The notes under the pieces were generated by a model. The model saw only the letters and a program-made list of their open reading frames with translations, did no database searches and was not told the origin of the DNA. From DAMCAP01 sp032059445 (GTDB taxonomy: Bacteria; Bacillota; Clostridia; Oscillospirales; Ruminococcaceae): a DNA stretch of 64,000 nucleotides. Shown here piece by piece: positions 1 through 7,034 of this stretch. The translations under genes and the position numbers were made by a program. The stretch is from contig DAMCAP010000001.1 in NCBI GenBank assembly GCA_032059445.1, positions 124,001 through 188,000 on the forward strand. Reading direction: 5' to 3'. The number at the start of each line of letters is the position of its first letter. Position 1 is the first letter of the stretch.

Positions 1-1196
1 AGCTGCTCCTGCACGACGAGGGTAGCAGCATACATTTCCTGATAATCAGGGGTAGTCAGCAGCTTGATGGTTTCGCCCTTGTAGCCAGCTTCTTCTGCCA
101 GCTTCTTTGCCTTCTCAGGGTTCTTCTGATTGTAGAGCTCAGCGCCGCTCTTAACAGCCCACTGAGGCTGATTTACATTCATATAACCGGGGTCTAGGGT
201 GAAGTGTGCCTTATCAGAGAAGCTTGCCAGCATGATTTCTTCCATATTGAGCGCTGCCATTACAGCCTGACGCATCTTGACATCACCCAATACGCCCTGC
301 TTGGTATTCATAAAGGCATTGAGGGAGCCGCTTGGCTTGGAGTAAAGAGTAACACCCTCTACACCGTTTAGCTCTTCGTAATTCTCCAGTGGTACACTCT
401 CGCAGACGTCATACTCGCCAGTCTTTACTCCTGCGATACGGGTTGCGTGATCCGATACAAAGTAGAAGTACAGGTTGGGGGTAGCTGCTTCTTTACGGCC
501 GGAGTAAGCGCTTGGCTCACTGTCGATAATGGTGTAGTCATCATACTTGGCCAGATGGATGTACTGATCCTGCTTCCACTCCTGTAGCTTGTATGGGCCA
601 GTACCGATGTACTCCTTTACGCCCTCAGGGGTAGCTGCTTCAACAACTTCCTTAGGCATGATGACAGGGAAGAAGGTGCGGGTAGATATGATGGTCAATA
701 CGTCGCTGGTAGCCTTAGGCACAGTCAGAGTGACGGTGCTGTCGTCTACCTTTGCAAAGGTAGAGCCGCCAAGGAGAGTCTTGCCTCTTGCCGAGATGCT
801 CAGCCAGCGGTTCATAGAAGCTACCACGTCGTCGGCAGTCATTGTTTTGCCGTTGTGAAACTTCACACCCTGGCGCAGCTTAAAGGTATAAACTAAACCA
901 TCGTCGCTGACGGTATAGCTCTCTGCCAGCTCCGGGGTTGGTACATAGTCTTTATTCATGGTATAAAGCTGCTCAAAAAGGTTGCCACCGATGGTCAGCG
1001 AAAGCTGCGAAGCAGTCAGTGCGCCATCCAGTGTAGGGGGTTGAGCGGTAATTGCGACGTTGAGTGTGTCTTTATACTGGGGGGTTGCGTCAGGTGTGGG
1101 GGTGCTTGCGCTGCCCTTGTCACCACCGCAGGCGGTTAGCGCCATCATTAAGCCCAGTACAACAGCCAGAATCTTGATGCTAGTGCGGTTTCTCAT
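1..1196 (-). CDS. ABC transporter substrate-binding lipoprotein (family 5, peptide type), partial
   Basis: The reading frame enters at 1196 and runs off the left edge after 398 codons, so the C-terminus is missing. The first 23 residues form a lipoprotein signal: basic start MRNR, hydrophobic core, and lipobox LTAC with Cys23. A low-complexity Gly/Ser/Thr linker follows. The body reads like the extracytoplasmic dipeptide/oligopeptide/nickel-binding family: an early QPPTLDGAL-type segment, then LRQGVKFHNGKTMTADDVV, then a TGPYKL motif near the middle. It should sit on the outer membrane face and hand a peptide or similar ligand to an ABC permease, whose genes would lie left of the window. A purine-rich RBS (AGGCAGGA) precedes the ATG. 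The ligand cannot be told from sequence. Confidence 0.9.
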   Translation of the reverse strand, partial: MRNRTSIKILAVVLGLMMALTACGGDKGSASTPTPDATPQYKDTLNVAITAQPPTLDGALTASQLSLTIGGNLFEQLYTMNKDYVPTPELAESYTVSDDGLVYTFKLRQGVKFHNGKTMTADDVVASMNRWLSISARGKTLLGGSTFAKVDDSTVTLTVPKATSDVLTIISTRTFFPVIMPKEVVEAATPEGVKEYIGTGPYKLQEWKQDQYIHLAKYDDYTIIDSEPSAYSGRKEAATPNLYFYFVSDHATRIAGVKTGEYDVCESVPLENYEELNGVEGVTLYSKPSGSLNAFMNTKQGVLGDVKMRQAVMAALNMEEIMLASFSDKAHFTLDPGYMNVNQPQWAVKSGAELYNQKNPEKAKKLAEEAGYKGETIKLLTTPDYQEMYAATLVVQEQ

Positions 1197-1784
1197 AAGA
1201 GTAATCCTGCCTTCCGTATGATAGATTTATTTTAGTTGCAAAGTCGCTGTTATGATACCGTATCTGTTTTGCGTATCTCCACCCCAAGATCCATCGTAAG
1301 CAAGCAAAGCTATGCAGGCTTCAAAGCACTTGGCGGTAGAAAAACTCAGACAGGATGAATAAGCGGACCCAAGAAATTATAACATCTACCAAAAAATAAG
1401 TAAAATCGTTGTTATCTATGACAAAATTCGATTTATAGATAATTTCTATACCGGTAAGGCAAATTGAGTATCTTGACGAAAAATTCTACGCTTTAGCGGA
1501 TTCATCGCATCAAGCTGCTGATAATTTATCCAATAAGCTCCTAATAGAAGTTAAATAATATTGAGAAGATAACGCGTAAAGAAAGCGTGCAGGCGATCAG
1601 ATATTTAACGCGTAGCACGCTCTGACTACAGGTAAAGCACCAATAATAGCTACGTGTAGCAGTCCTCCTCTATATATATCGCAAGGGGCGCTTTGTAAGA
1701 AGTAAAATCATCGATTCATATAAATTTTCTCCTAAATACCGCCCCAACTGCTGCTATGGATTGGGACTAATCAAATAAAGGTTG
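1197..1784. other. Intergenic, no gene seen
   Basis: This AT-rich stretch separates two minus-strand genes. It must hold the promoter of the substrate-binding protein gene near its left end and the 3' end of the peroxiredoxin transcript near its right end. I see scattered short repeats with GCGTA and AGCACGC but no convincing RNA gene or open frame. Confidence 0.5.
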
Positions 1785-2246
1785 TTATTCTTTTGCTAAA
1801 AGCTCTAAAATCTCTATTGCATTGGTATCGGGCTTGACCTTTGGCATCACATGCTTGATTAGCCCATCCTCCCCAATGATATAGGTAACGCGGGCAACCC
1901 CCAAGCCCAGCCTGCCAAAGAGCGTCTTCTCCTGCCATACGCCATAGGCCTTAATCGCAACTAAATCAGGGTCGGATAGTAGGATAAAAGGGAGGTTATG
2001 CTTATCGGCAAACTTCTGGTGGGAGCTGATGCTATCTTTACTGATGCCGATTACCACTACTCCTCGCTCCTCAAACTCATGATAAGCACCTGCAAAGGCG
2101 CAAGCCTGACGGGTACAACCCGGGGTATTGTCTCTAGGGTAAAAATAAAGCACCACCCTCTTACCCAAAAAGCTCGAGAGCAATACAGGCTTGCCCTGCT
2201 GATCGATCAGGGTAAAATCAGGGGCTTTTGTTCCAACTTCTAGCAT
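1785..2246 (-). CDS. bcp: Thioredoxin-dependent peroxiredoxin, Bcp type
   Basis: A 153-residue AhpC/TSA-fold enzyme that reduces hydrogen peroxide and organic hydroperoxides using thioredoxin. The core FYPRDNTPGCTRQACAF holds the peroxidatic Cys44 and, five residues on, the resolving Cys49 typical of atypical 2-Cys Bcp proteins. The start is set at 2246 because AGGAGG lies six bases upstream; an in-frame codon 21 bases earlier has no RBS. The C-terminal KVKPDTNAIEILELL is usual for the family. It lies 134 bases downstream of yaaA on the same strand, which suggests a small oxidative-stress cluster. Confidence 0.93.
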   Translation of the reverse strand: MLEVGTKAPDFTLIDQQGKPVLLSSFLGKRVVLYFYPRDNTPGCTRQACAFAGAYHEFEERGVVVIGISKDSISSHQKFADKHNLPFILLSDPDLVAIKAYGVWQEKTLFGRLGLGVARVTYIIGEDGLIKHVMPKVKPDTNAIEILELLAKE

Positions 2247-2380
2247 ATGATTCCTCCTATTATACATCTGATGTTTATTTTTATAGATACAAAGCGATCT
2301 GCCAAGCCGCTTTCATAAAATGATAGCTTTTCGCCGTCGCCTCGTTAAAACGCAGCCTATTATATGTTGCTTTGCAAGTA

Positions 2381-3174
2381 TCAAAACGCATACTCAGACC
2401 CTGCCGAGGCAGGCTCAGCGGAGGCTTTGACAAATACAAGATGATCCTCTTTAGAGAGTCGTCGACAGTAACAATACCCCTTGCGATCAAAGTCCTTAAG
2501 ATCCTGTGGCTTGGTGATCCGATGCTCTGCCATGANNNNNNNNNNAAGCGCACCATCTCCCCTCGTGCGATCTTACACTGGGTGCCTTTTTCCACCAGCT
2601 TGCCGTTCTTCTCCTCCCCGAAGCTACAGGTCACAACAGCTGTGCTTTTGGGGAGATAGGGCAATACACTTCTACTATACTCCTTAGAGGCAAGGTTGAC
2701 GATAAGGTCGCTCTCACCAGAGAGTACCGTTGCCAGCTTATCCCCCCAAAACTCATAGAGGTTCTTTGCTCCCTTCAGGGCAAGCTTTGCCTGCATCTCC
2801 AGCCTGTAGGGGCTCACCCCATCAAAGGGGCGCAGCAAACCATATAGCCCTGATACAATCCGCAGGTGCTCACCGATGTACTCCAGCTGCTCCTGCGAAA
2901 AAACCCCTGGTGCCATGTGTTGATATTGGATACCCTCATAAGACAAAATCGCCGGGCTCAAGCCACGGTGCAGGTCCATTGCCTGTACCCGCTTATAGTT
3001 TTCTTGGGCGATGGCATCATTACAGGCCCAAAGTGCCTTTAACTGGGGGTAATCAAGCTCTTTAAGCCGCTGTAAGACCTGCCCTGCCTCAGGTAAGAAG
3101 CAGGGCAAGCTCTCATAAGGCAGGCTGTCAGGGTCTGCTTTCATCTTTTTGGCGGGAGAGATGATAATTCGCAT
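2381..3174 (-). CDS. yaaA: Peroxide stress protein YaaA (DUF328), interrupted by an assembly gap
   Basis: YaaA proteins limit iron-driven damage under peroxide stress. The start MRIIISPAKKMK and the motifs LSGLYGLLRPFD-like (VSGLYGLLRPFDGVSPYRLEM), FWGDKL and NLASKEYSRSV are diagnostic. After the ten Ns at 2536-2545, naive translation leaves the family frame. In the correct frame the minus strand reads MAEHRITKPQDLKDF, then GYCYCRRLS, and stops at TGA 2381-2383. Joining the flanks with a one-base overlap restores EMVRFMAEHRI and gives about 260 residues, the usual length. The gene is therefore probably intact in the organism and the break is an assembly artefact. Confidence 0.9.
2536..2545. 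other. Ten-N assembly gap inside yaaA
   Basis: A run of ten N, the same length as the other two gaps in this window, so it is a nominal placeholder rather than a measured gap. Protein-family comparison implies that the real distance between the flanks is about minus one base, that is, a small overlap. Confidence 0.9.
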
Positions 3175-3201
3175 CCCTTTACCCCCTTTTGATATAAGTA
3201 T

Positions 3202-3675
3202 TTATAGCTCCTGTAGGCAGGAGCGGATATACTCCACAGGCACATCCATGCGCAGGGCGGTTTCTTCGGGACTCATGCCCTCTGCCATAAAGCGGCGTAC
3301 CACTATGGTCATATTCTCCCCCACCTCAATGATATGACCATCGGGGTCATAGAAACGCAGCACCCGCTGGCCCCAGCTATGCTCCTTTAGTGGGTGCAGA
3401 TACCGAATATCGGGCCAAGCAGCCAGCTTTTGCATAAAGCTATCAATATCTCTTTCCTCAAAATACAGCTCCGCAGCATTGTGCCCCAGTCTGATTTCCT
3501 CCCGCTTTTTATGGATGAAGCCCTGCCAGCTCTCGATGGTTTGCAGTGCTAAGCGACCAGACAAGGTTACATTTGTACCGAAATCGGCGGTGATTTGCAT
3601 CCCGAGCAGCTGACAATAAAACCGCTTAGAGGCCTCTATATCCCTCACCGCAATCAAAGTAACACCATACTCCAT
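3202..3675 (-). CDS. VOC-family (glyoxalase/bleomycin resistance-like) protein
   Basis: A 157-residue protein with a single vicinal-oxygen-chelate module. The N-terminal half has the typical DIEASKRFYCQLLGMQI strand-helix, followed by a FGTNVTLSGRLAL strand. The second half carries ERDIDSFM and RVLRFYDPDGHIIEVGENM, where the Glu of IIEVGE is the usual metal-ligand position. The last 28 residues form a helical tail beyond the core fold. ATG 3675 is chosen over the GTG one codon earlier; it overlaps the flavodoxin stop codon by one base (TGATG), showing translational coupling. The substrate cannot be predicted. Confidence 0.85.
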   Translation of the reverse strand: MEYGVTLIAVRDIEASKRFYCQLLGMQITADFGTNVTLSGRLALQTIESWQGFIHKKREEIRLGHNAAELYFEERDIDSFMQKLAAWPDIRYLHPLKEHSWGQRVLRFYDPDGHIIEVGENMTIVVRRFMAEGMSPEETALRMDVPVEYIRSCLQEL

Positions 3676-4064
3676 CACAGCACCTCAGGCAGAGCAATAT
3701 TCTTGCCAACGAGATCAATGATCTTAACAAAGCCGCCGCGGTCAACTAGGTTGCTGCCCAACGAAGTAGGGATGCACACAATACGCCCTCTGCCCAGCTC
3801 TCCGATAAAAGCTCTGACAGCGGGAGGGAAGCTCCCTGCCCATACAGGGAATACAAGGGCGATCTCCTCATCTTCTATAGGCTTTTGGTAGATAGCCGGC
3901 AGAGTCTTCTTGGTGGCAGCCATGTAGCCTGCCTTCATATATCCCCAGGCTCCCGCCCAGCTTTTGCTGTCTTCTATTGCATTTGCCTTTACCCCCAAGC
4001 GAGCTGCCAGCTCCTCAGCGATCACCTTGCTCCTGCCGGTACGGGTAAAATAATACACCTGCAT
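3675..4064 (-). CDS. Flavodoxin-like protein
   Basis: A short FMN-binding flavodoxin fold of 129 residues. The N-terminal strand and phosphate loop read VYYFTRTGRSKVIAEELA, where T-R-T-G-R-S matches the FMN-phosphate loop. The second loop VFPVWAGSFPPAVRAFI matches the isoalloxazine-binding 50s/60s loop. The start is placed at 4064 rather than nine bases upstream because AGAGAGG sits directly against the earlier ATG but at proper spacing from the later one. It is coupled to the downstream VOC gene. It probably serves as an electron carrier; the partner is unknown. Confidence 0.85.
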   Translation of the reverse strand: MQVYYFTRTGRSKVIAEELAARLGVKANAIEDSKSWAGAWGYMKAGYMAATKKTLPAIYQKPIEDEEIALVFPVWAGSFPPAVRAFIGELGRGRIVCIPTSLGSNLVDRGGFVKIIDLVGKNIALPEVL

Positions 4065-4452
4065 GATTTCCATCCTCTCTTAATTATAAACTCAATATTT
4101 TAATCTTCTGATTGATTGTTGCTGTAGTATCTAACCTTACCGCCGTAAACTCTAATACATAACAATGCGGATCGCAAACCCAGTTTCTAGTAGTGCTCGC
4201 CCGCCTCCTGCCAGATCATGCTTTGATCTTTGGAGTATCCAACAACTCTACCAGACATCTCGTAGAAGCGCTTATCTATAAACATATACTTGCTTGGGGC
4301 TTTGCGAAAGAACTTATTAGACCAAGTATAGGTGGTAACCAAAAGCTTCCCAACTGCGGGGAGACAGCATCACTTTGGTAACAGGAACCCTCTTCAACAA
4401 TATATCTGAAGCTTGCCCTGCCTGCCTTATAATCATCTTGTGTGGTGGTGCA
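4065..4452. other. Intergenic, no gene seen
   Basis: About 390 bases between two minus-strand transcription units. Short frames on both strands lack RBSs and recognisable protein features. It should contain the promoter for the flavodoxin-VOC pair; I did not find a confident one. Confidence 0.4.
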
Positions 4453-4806
4453 TCATCTGGTCTTCCGCCTGACATGCTGAGATTTTGGCCTGGTAAGCTC
4501 ATAGCTGTGGGCGATCATATCTAATAGCTCCGCTTTTGGCAGGTCGTCTCGTAAAGAAACCGTATTCCAGTGCTGTTTATTCATATGGTAAGCCGCCGTC
4601 ACCGCGGGGAAGGCACTGCGCAAAAAATCTGCCCGCATGGGCTCACACTTAAGGTTGACGCAGACAACCCCCTCCCGCTCAAAGATAAAGGCAAAGGATT
4701 TTTTGTTACTCTGGTGGCGCAGCACCGCCCACTGATCATCAAAGGGGTAATCCTCGTAGGTATCAGGGTAGCTTAGGCAGTAATCAATCAGCTCCCGCTT
4801 GGTCAT
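4453..4806 (-). CDS. MmcQ/YjbR family protein
   Basis: A 117-residue protein with the standard layout of this CyaY-like fold: N-terminal TKRELIDYCLSYPDTYEDYPFDDQWAVLRH, central FAFIFEREGVVCVNLKC, and the C-terminal NKQHWNTVSLRDDLPKAELLDMIAHSYEL motif. Members are annotated as possible DNA-binding proteins but their biochemical role is unproven. The start lies three bases past the stop of thpR, with GGGAGG overlapping the upstream gene, so the two are one operon in the order thpR then mmcQ. Confidence 0.88.
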   Translation of the reverse strand: MTKRELIDYCLSYPDTYEDYPFDDQWAVLRHQSNKKSFAFIFEREGVVCVNLKCEPMRADFLRSAFPAVTAAYHMNKQHWNTVSLRDDLPKAELLDMIAHSYELTRPKSQHVRRKTR

Positions 4807-4809
4807 AGG

Positions 4810-5340
4810 CTAGTCCTCCCTGCCTAGGGCAAACTGCTGGGTATAGACCAGCTTGCCACCGATACGCTCCGAGCGCATTAGGCTGATGACGCTCGCCTTG
4901 GTTTCAAAGGCTTCCCCCAGCAGCGCCTTGGGGTTAGGCTGATCTTTTAACTGCAGATCTCGCGCCAGTGTAATGTGGGGTGTGAAGCTTCGACTTTCTA
5001 GGGCAAAGCCTACTGCCCGCAAATTGTCACAGAGAGCTTGCTGTAAGCTCATCAGGGGCTCGTTATGGGCAATCCCCACCCACCAGATGTCGCCCCCCTG
5101 CCGCCTAAAGCAACCCGCATGGTCAAACCGCAAAGTGAGAGGCAAAAAGGGCGTAAGCTCCATGGCTTGTTGTATGGGTGCTACAGCATTGGGGGTTACC
5201 TCTCCTAAAAAAGCCAGCGTCAGATGGAGATTCTCGGGGCGAGTAAAGTTGCCCCTCCCATATTGCCGCAGCTGATCTTGGGCAGCCATCAACCTTTGCT
5301 TGGTAGTTTCATCAAAATTAATAGCGATAAAAAGCCGCAT
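4810..5340 (-). CDS. thpR: RNA 2',3'-cyclic phosphodiesterase (2H family)
   Basis: A 176-residue 2H phosphoesterase. Both catalytic HxTx motifs are present: HLTL at His39 and HITL at His122. The N-terminal RLFIAINFD and the WWVGI strand between the motifs are typical of the LigT/ThpR family, which opens 2',3'-cyclic phosphate ends of RNA and can show 2'-5' ligase activity in vitro. The start is ATG 5340, six bases inside an alternative GTG, because GGGAGG lies at the right distance only for the ATG. Its substrate in this organism is unknown. Confidence 0.9.
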   Translation of the reverse strand: MRLFIAINFDETTKQRLMAAQDQLRQYGRGNFTRPENLHLTLAFLGEVTPNAVAPIQQAMELTPFLPLTLRFDHAGCFRRQGGDIWWVGIAHNEPLMSLQQALCDNLRAVGFALESRSFTPHITLARDLQLKDQPNPKALLGEAFETKASVISLMRSERIGGKLVYTQQFALGRED

Positions 5341-5562
5341 AAACACCTCCCGCGTTCACCTCAAACCTGCATAATGGTTAAAAGAGGACTCTGTATATCC
5401 ATTTTATCACAAATAGAGGAAAAATCCACCGCTCCTGCTATATTATTTACCCGATGCTCCAGATACAAGAGCACCTAAGAAGTAAGCTTGCATATACCAT
5501 AGGTAAAATAAAATGCAGCATAGGCGGCTTTGATCCCGCAGATGCTGCATGACTTTATCAAA

Positions 5563-5943
5563 TTATTTTTTGGTAGAGTTGCTTTCTTCCAGATGCTTTT
5601 TGATAGCCTCAAAGCTCTCGGAGCTGATGACATGCTCCACACGGCAAGCGTCCTCTGCGGCGATGGTTTTGTCAACCCCCAGATGGATCAGCCAGTCAGA
5701 AATCAAGGTATGACGCTCCAGCATGGTCTCGGCTATCTCCCTGCCGTTGCCGGTAAGCGTGATGTACCCGTCGTGATCCATTTCTATATAGCCATTTTCA
5801 CGCAGCTTTTTCATCGCTACGCTTACACTCGATTTTTTATAATCTAGCTCGTCGACAATATCAATGGAGCGCACCTGTGGGCTTCTTTGACTAAGCACCA
5901 AGATGGTTTCCAGATACATCTCGGCAGACTCCTGCATTTTCAA
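5563..5943 (-). CDS. DtxR/MntR-type metal-dependent repressor, short form
   Basis: A 126-residue regulator with a winged helix (QVRSIDIVDELDYKKSSVSVAMKKLRENGYIEMDHDGYITLTGNGREIAETMLERH) followed by a dimerisation/metal helix region with EDACRVEHVISSESFEAIKKHL. It has no C-terminal SH3-like domain, so it is a two-domain MntR/IdeR-like form. The start is TTG 5943, with GGGAG ten bases upstream. It is divergent from the feo operon, whose promoter carries three copies of an RGTTAG-N6-CTAACC dyad that resembles DtxR-family operators. The inferred job is iron-dependent repression of feo and possibly of itself. Confidence 0.88.
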   Translation of the reverse strand: MKMQESAEMYLETILVLSQRSPQVRSIDIVDELDYKKSSVSVAMKKLRENGYIEMDHDGYITLTGNGREIAETMLERHTLISDWLIHLGVDKTIAAEDACRVEHVISSESFEAIKKHLEESNSTKK

Positions 5944-6043
5944 TGGGGGTCAACTCCCTTCGGAAGGTATTTCTATAAATAGGATACCACAATCACCCTG
6001 AGAAATCAAACCAAAGAAAAAATCAAAATCTATGAAGTTTATA

Positions 6044-6072
6044 TTGACAAGGCAGTTAGTATATGCTAACCT
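6044..6072 (+). promoter_or_regulatory. Predicted feo promoter
   Basis: TTGACA at 6044-6049 is followed, after 17 bases, by TAACCT at 6067-6072. The -10 is imperfect, but the -35 is consensus, and the spacer overlaps the first operator-like dyad. Binding there would block RNA polymerase. Confidence 0.6.
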
Positions 6073-6132
6073 TAGTGTTGTAGTTAGGCAACCCTAACCA
6101 ATATTGCAGGTTGAGGTTAGCAGTATCTAACC
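6054..6132 (+). promoter_or_regulatory. Three tandem DtxR-like operators in front of feoA
   Basis: Three 18-bp dyads share the form RGTTAG-N6-CTAACC: 6054-6071, 6082-6099 and 6115-6132. Half-sites are identical apart from the first purine. Spacing start to start is 28 and 33 bases. The sites lie between the divergent DtxR-type gene and feoA. A fourth copy precedes feoB. Assignment to the neighbouring repressor is inference from position and from known TTAGG/CCTAA-type operators of this family. Confidence 0.8.
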
Positions 6133-6154
6133 GTGATATGTGGAGGAGGAAGTA

Positions 6155-6367
6155 ATGATGCCCTTAACAATGGCCAAAACGGGAGAACAAAACCTGATCA
6201 AAAAGGTGGGCGGAAAAGCCGAAACACGACAGTTTCTTGAGAATCTCGGTTTTGTTGTGGGCGGAGTCGTCACCGTGATCACAGAGATCGGCGGTAACGT
6301 GATCGTCAATGTCAAGGATTCCAGAGTTGCCGTAAGCCGAGAAATGGCAAATAAAATACTGGTGTAA
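6155..6367 (+). CDS. feoA: FeoA-like ferrous iron transport protein, first copy
   Basis: A 70-residue SH3-like FeoA-domain protein. It reads GGKAETRQFLENLGFVVGGVVTVITEIGGNVIVNVKDSRVAVSREMANKILV, the standard small beta-barrel with the LGF..G..V turn. The ATG at 6155 is preceded by GGAGGAGG at close spacing; the frame remains open to a GTG 15 bases earlier, which would swallow the RBS. FeoA proteins act in the cytoplasm and bind or modulate FeoB. This is one of two FeoA genes here and is followed by a hairpin with a T-run, so it may also be transcribed alone. Confidence 0.9.
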   Translation: MMPLTMAKTGEQNLIKKVGGKAETRQFLENLGFVVGGVVTVITEIGGNVIVNVKDSRVAVSREMANKILV

Positions 6368-6417
6368 TAACCGACGCGCGCCGTAAGGCGTTTTAATGCG
6401 CCGCAGGCACTTTATAA

Positions 6418-6519
6418 GGGCAAGCCTTGAAGCGGTTATCGCAAGCAGCTCTAGGCTGCGCTGCGTAATCCGTCAAGGCTTTGCCCGTGGGTTAAGGGCG
6501 TAGCCCTTAGACGTTTTTT
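6418..6519 (+). other. Structured region between the two feoA genes, ending in a terminator-like hairpin
   Basis: GGGCA-AGCCTTGA at 6418-6430 pairs with TCAAGGC-TTTGCCC at 6472-6485 with one bulged base, enclosing further inverted repeats (CAGC/GCTG at the tip). A second hairpin, TTAAGGGC-GTA-GCCCTTAGAC, at 6491-6511 is followed by six T. The second looks like a rho-independent terminator after feoA. The large first structure is unexplained. A third inverted repeat (CTCTATTT/AAATAGAG) follows at about 6521-6549. Confidence 0.55.
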
Positions 6520-6683
6520 CCTCTATTTGACGTCAATCAAAAATAGAGTGCCTGCACGGCATGAGTGCCAATCGGGTGACGACGTCATAAATCTCGACTA
6601 TGCTCACAGCAACGCTGCGTTTTTATGATGTATATATCACCCAAGTATACTTTGTCACAACAATTTCGAAAGGAGTTTTGGAT

Positions 6684-6905
6684 ATGCAGACACTAAAAGA
6701 GGTCAAATGCGGGCAGAAAGTCACCGTTACCAAGATCAACGGCACAGGAGCTATTAAGCGCAGGATTATGGATATGGGCATCACCAAAGGAGCGGAGGTC
6801 TTTGTCCGCAAGGTAGCACCGCTGGGCGATCCTATCGAGGTAACAGTGCGGGGCTATGAGCTCTCCCTACGCAAGGCGGACGCCGAAATGATTACTGTAG
6901 AGTAG
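6684..6905 (+). CDS. feoA: FeoA-like ferrous iron transport protein, second copy
   Basis: A 73-residue FeoA-domain protein, MQTLKEVKCGQKVTVTKINGTGAIKRRIMDMGITKGAEVFV and so on to LRKADAEMITVE. This copy fits the classical FeoA pattern best (MGITKG turn, APLGDPIEVTVRGYELSLRK). The start is ATG 6684, with AAAGGAG eight bases upstream; the open frame reaches back to 6600 but without an RBS. It lies 129 bases before feoB. The divergence between the two FeoA copies suggests distinct roles, for example one with FeoB and one regulatory, but this is unproven. Confidence 0.93.
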   Translation: MQTLKEVKCGQKVTVTKINGTGAIKRRIMDMGITKGAEVFVRKVAPLGDPIEVTVRGYELSLRKADAEMITVE

Positions 6906-6966
6906 AGAGCGATACTCTACAAGAGCTGCACTGCAATACCAGCTTTGCAGGTTTTTTTAGGCCATA

Positions 6967-6984
6967 GGTTAGATGCAGCTAACC
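6967..6984 (+). promoter_or_regulatory. Fourth DtxR-like operator, in front of feoB
   Basis: GGTTAG-ATGCAG-CTAACC, with half-sites identical to the site at 6115-6132. It sits 50 bases before the feoB start codon in the feoA-feoB gap. This suggests that feoB has its own regulated promoter or that repression is reinforced there. Confidence 0.75.
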
Positions 6985-7034
6985 GAAATGCAAACCATAC
7001 ATACTATTCTTTAGGAAAACAGGAGGACACAGCA

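Noticed and set aside
2281..2380. Extension of YaaA to 2281 in the naive translation
   Set aside because: It arises from the frame shift caused by the ten Ns; the correct frame stops at 2381.
4119..4136. A possible fifth DtxR-like operator in front of the flavodoxin gene (CTAACC half-site)
   Set aside because: Only one half-site is present; the other half matches at one of six positions.
4317..4502. A 61-codon minus-strand frame overlapping the end of the MmcQ gene
   Set aside because: No RBS, low-complexity composition and no family resemblance; it overlaps a secure gene.
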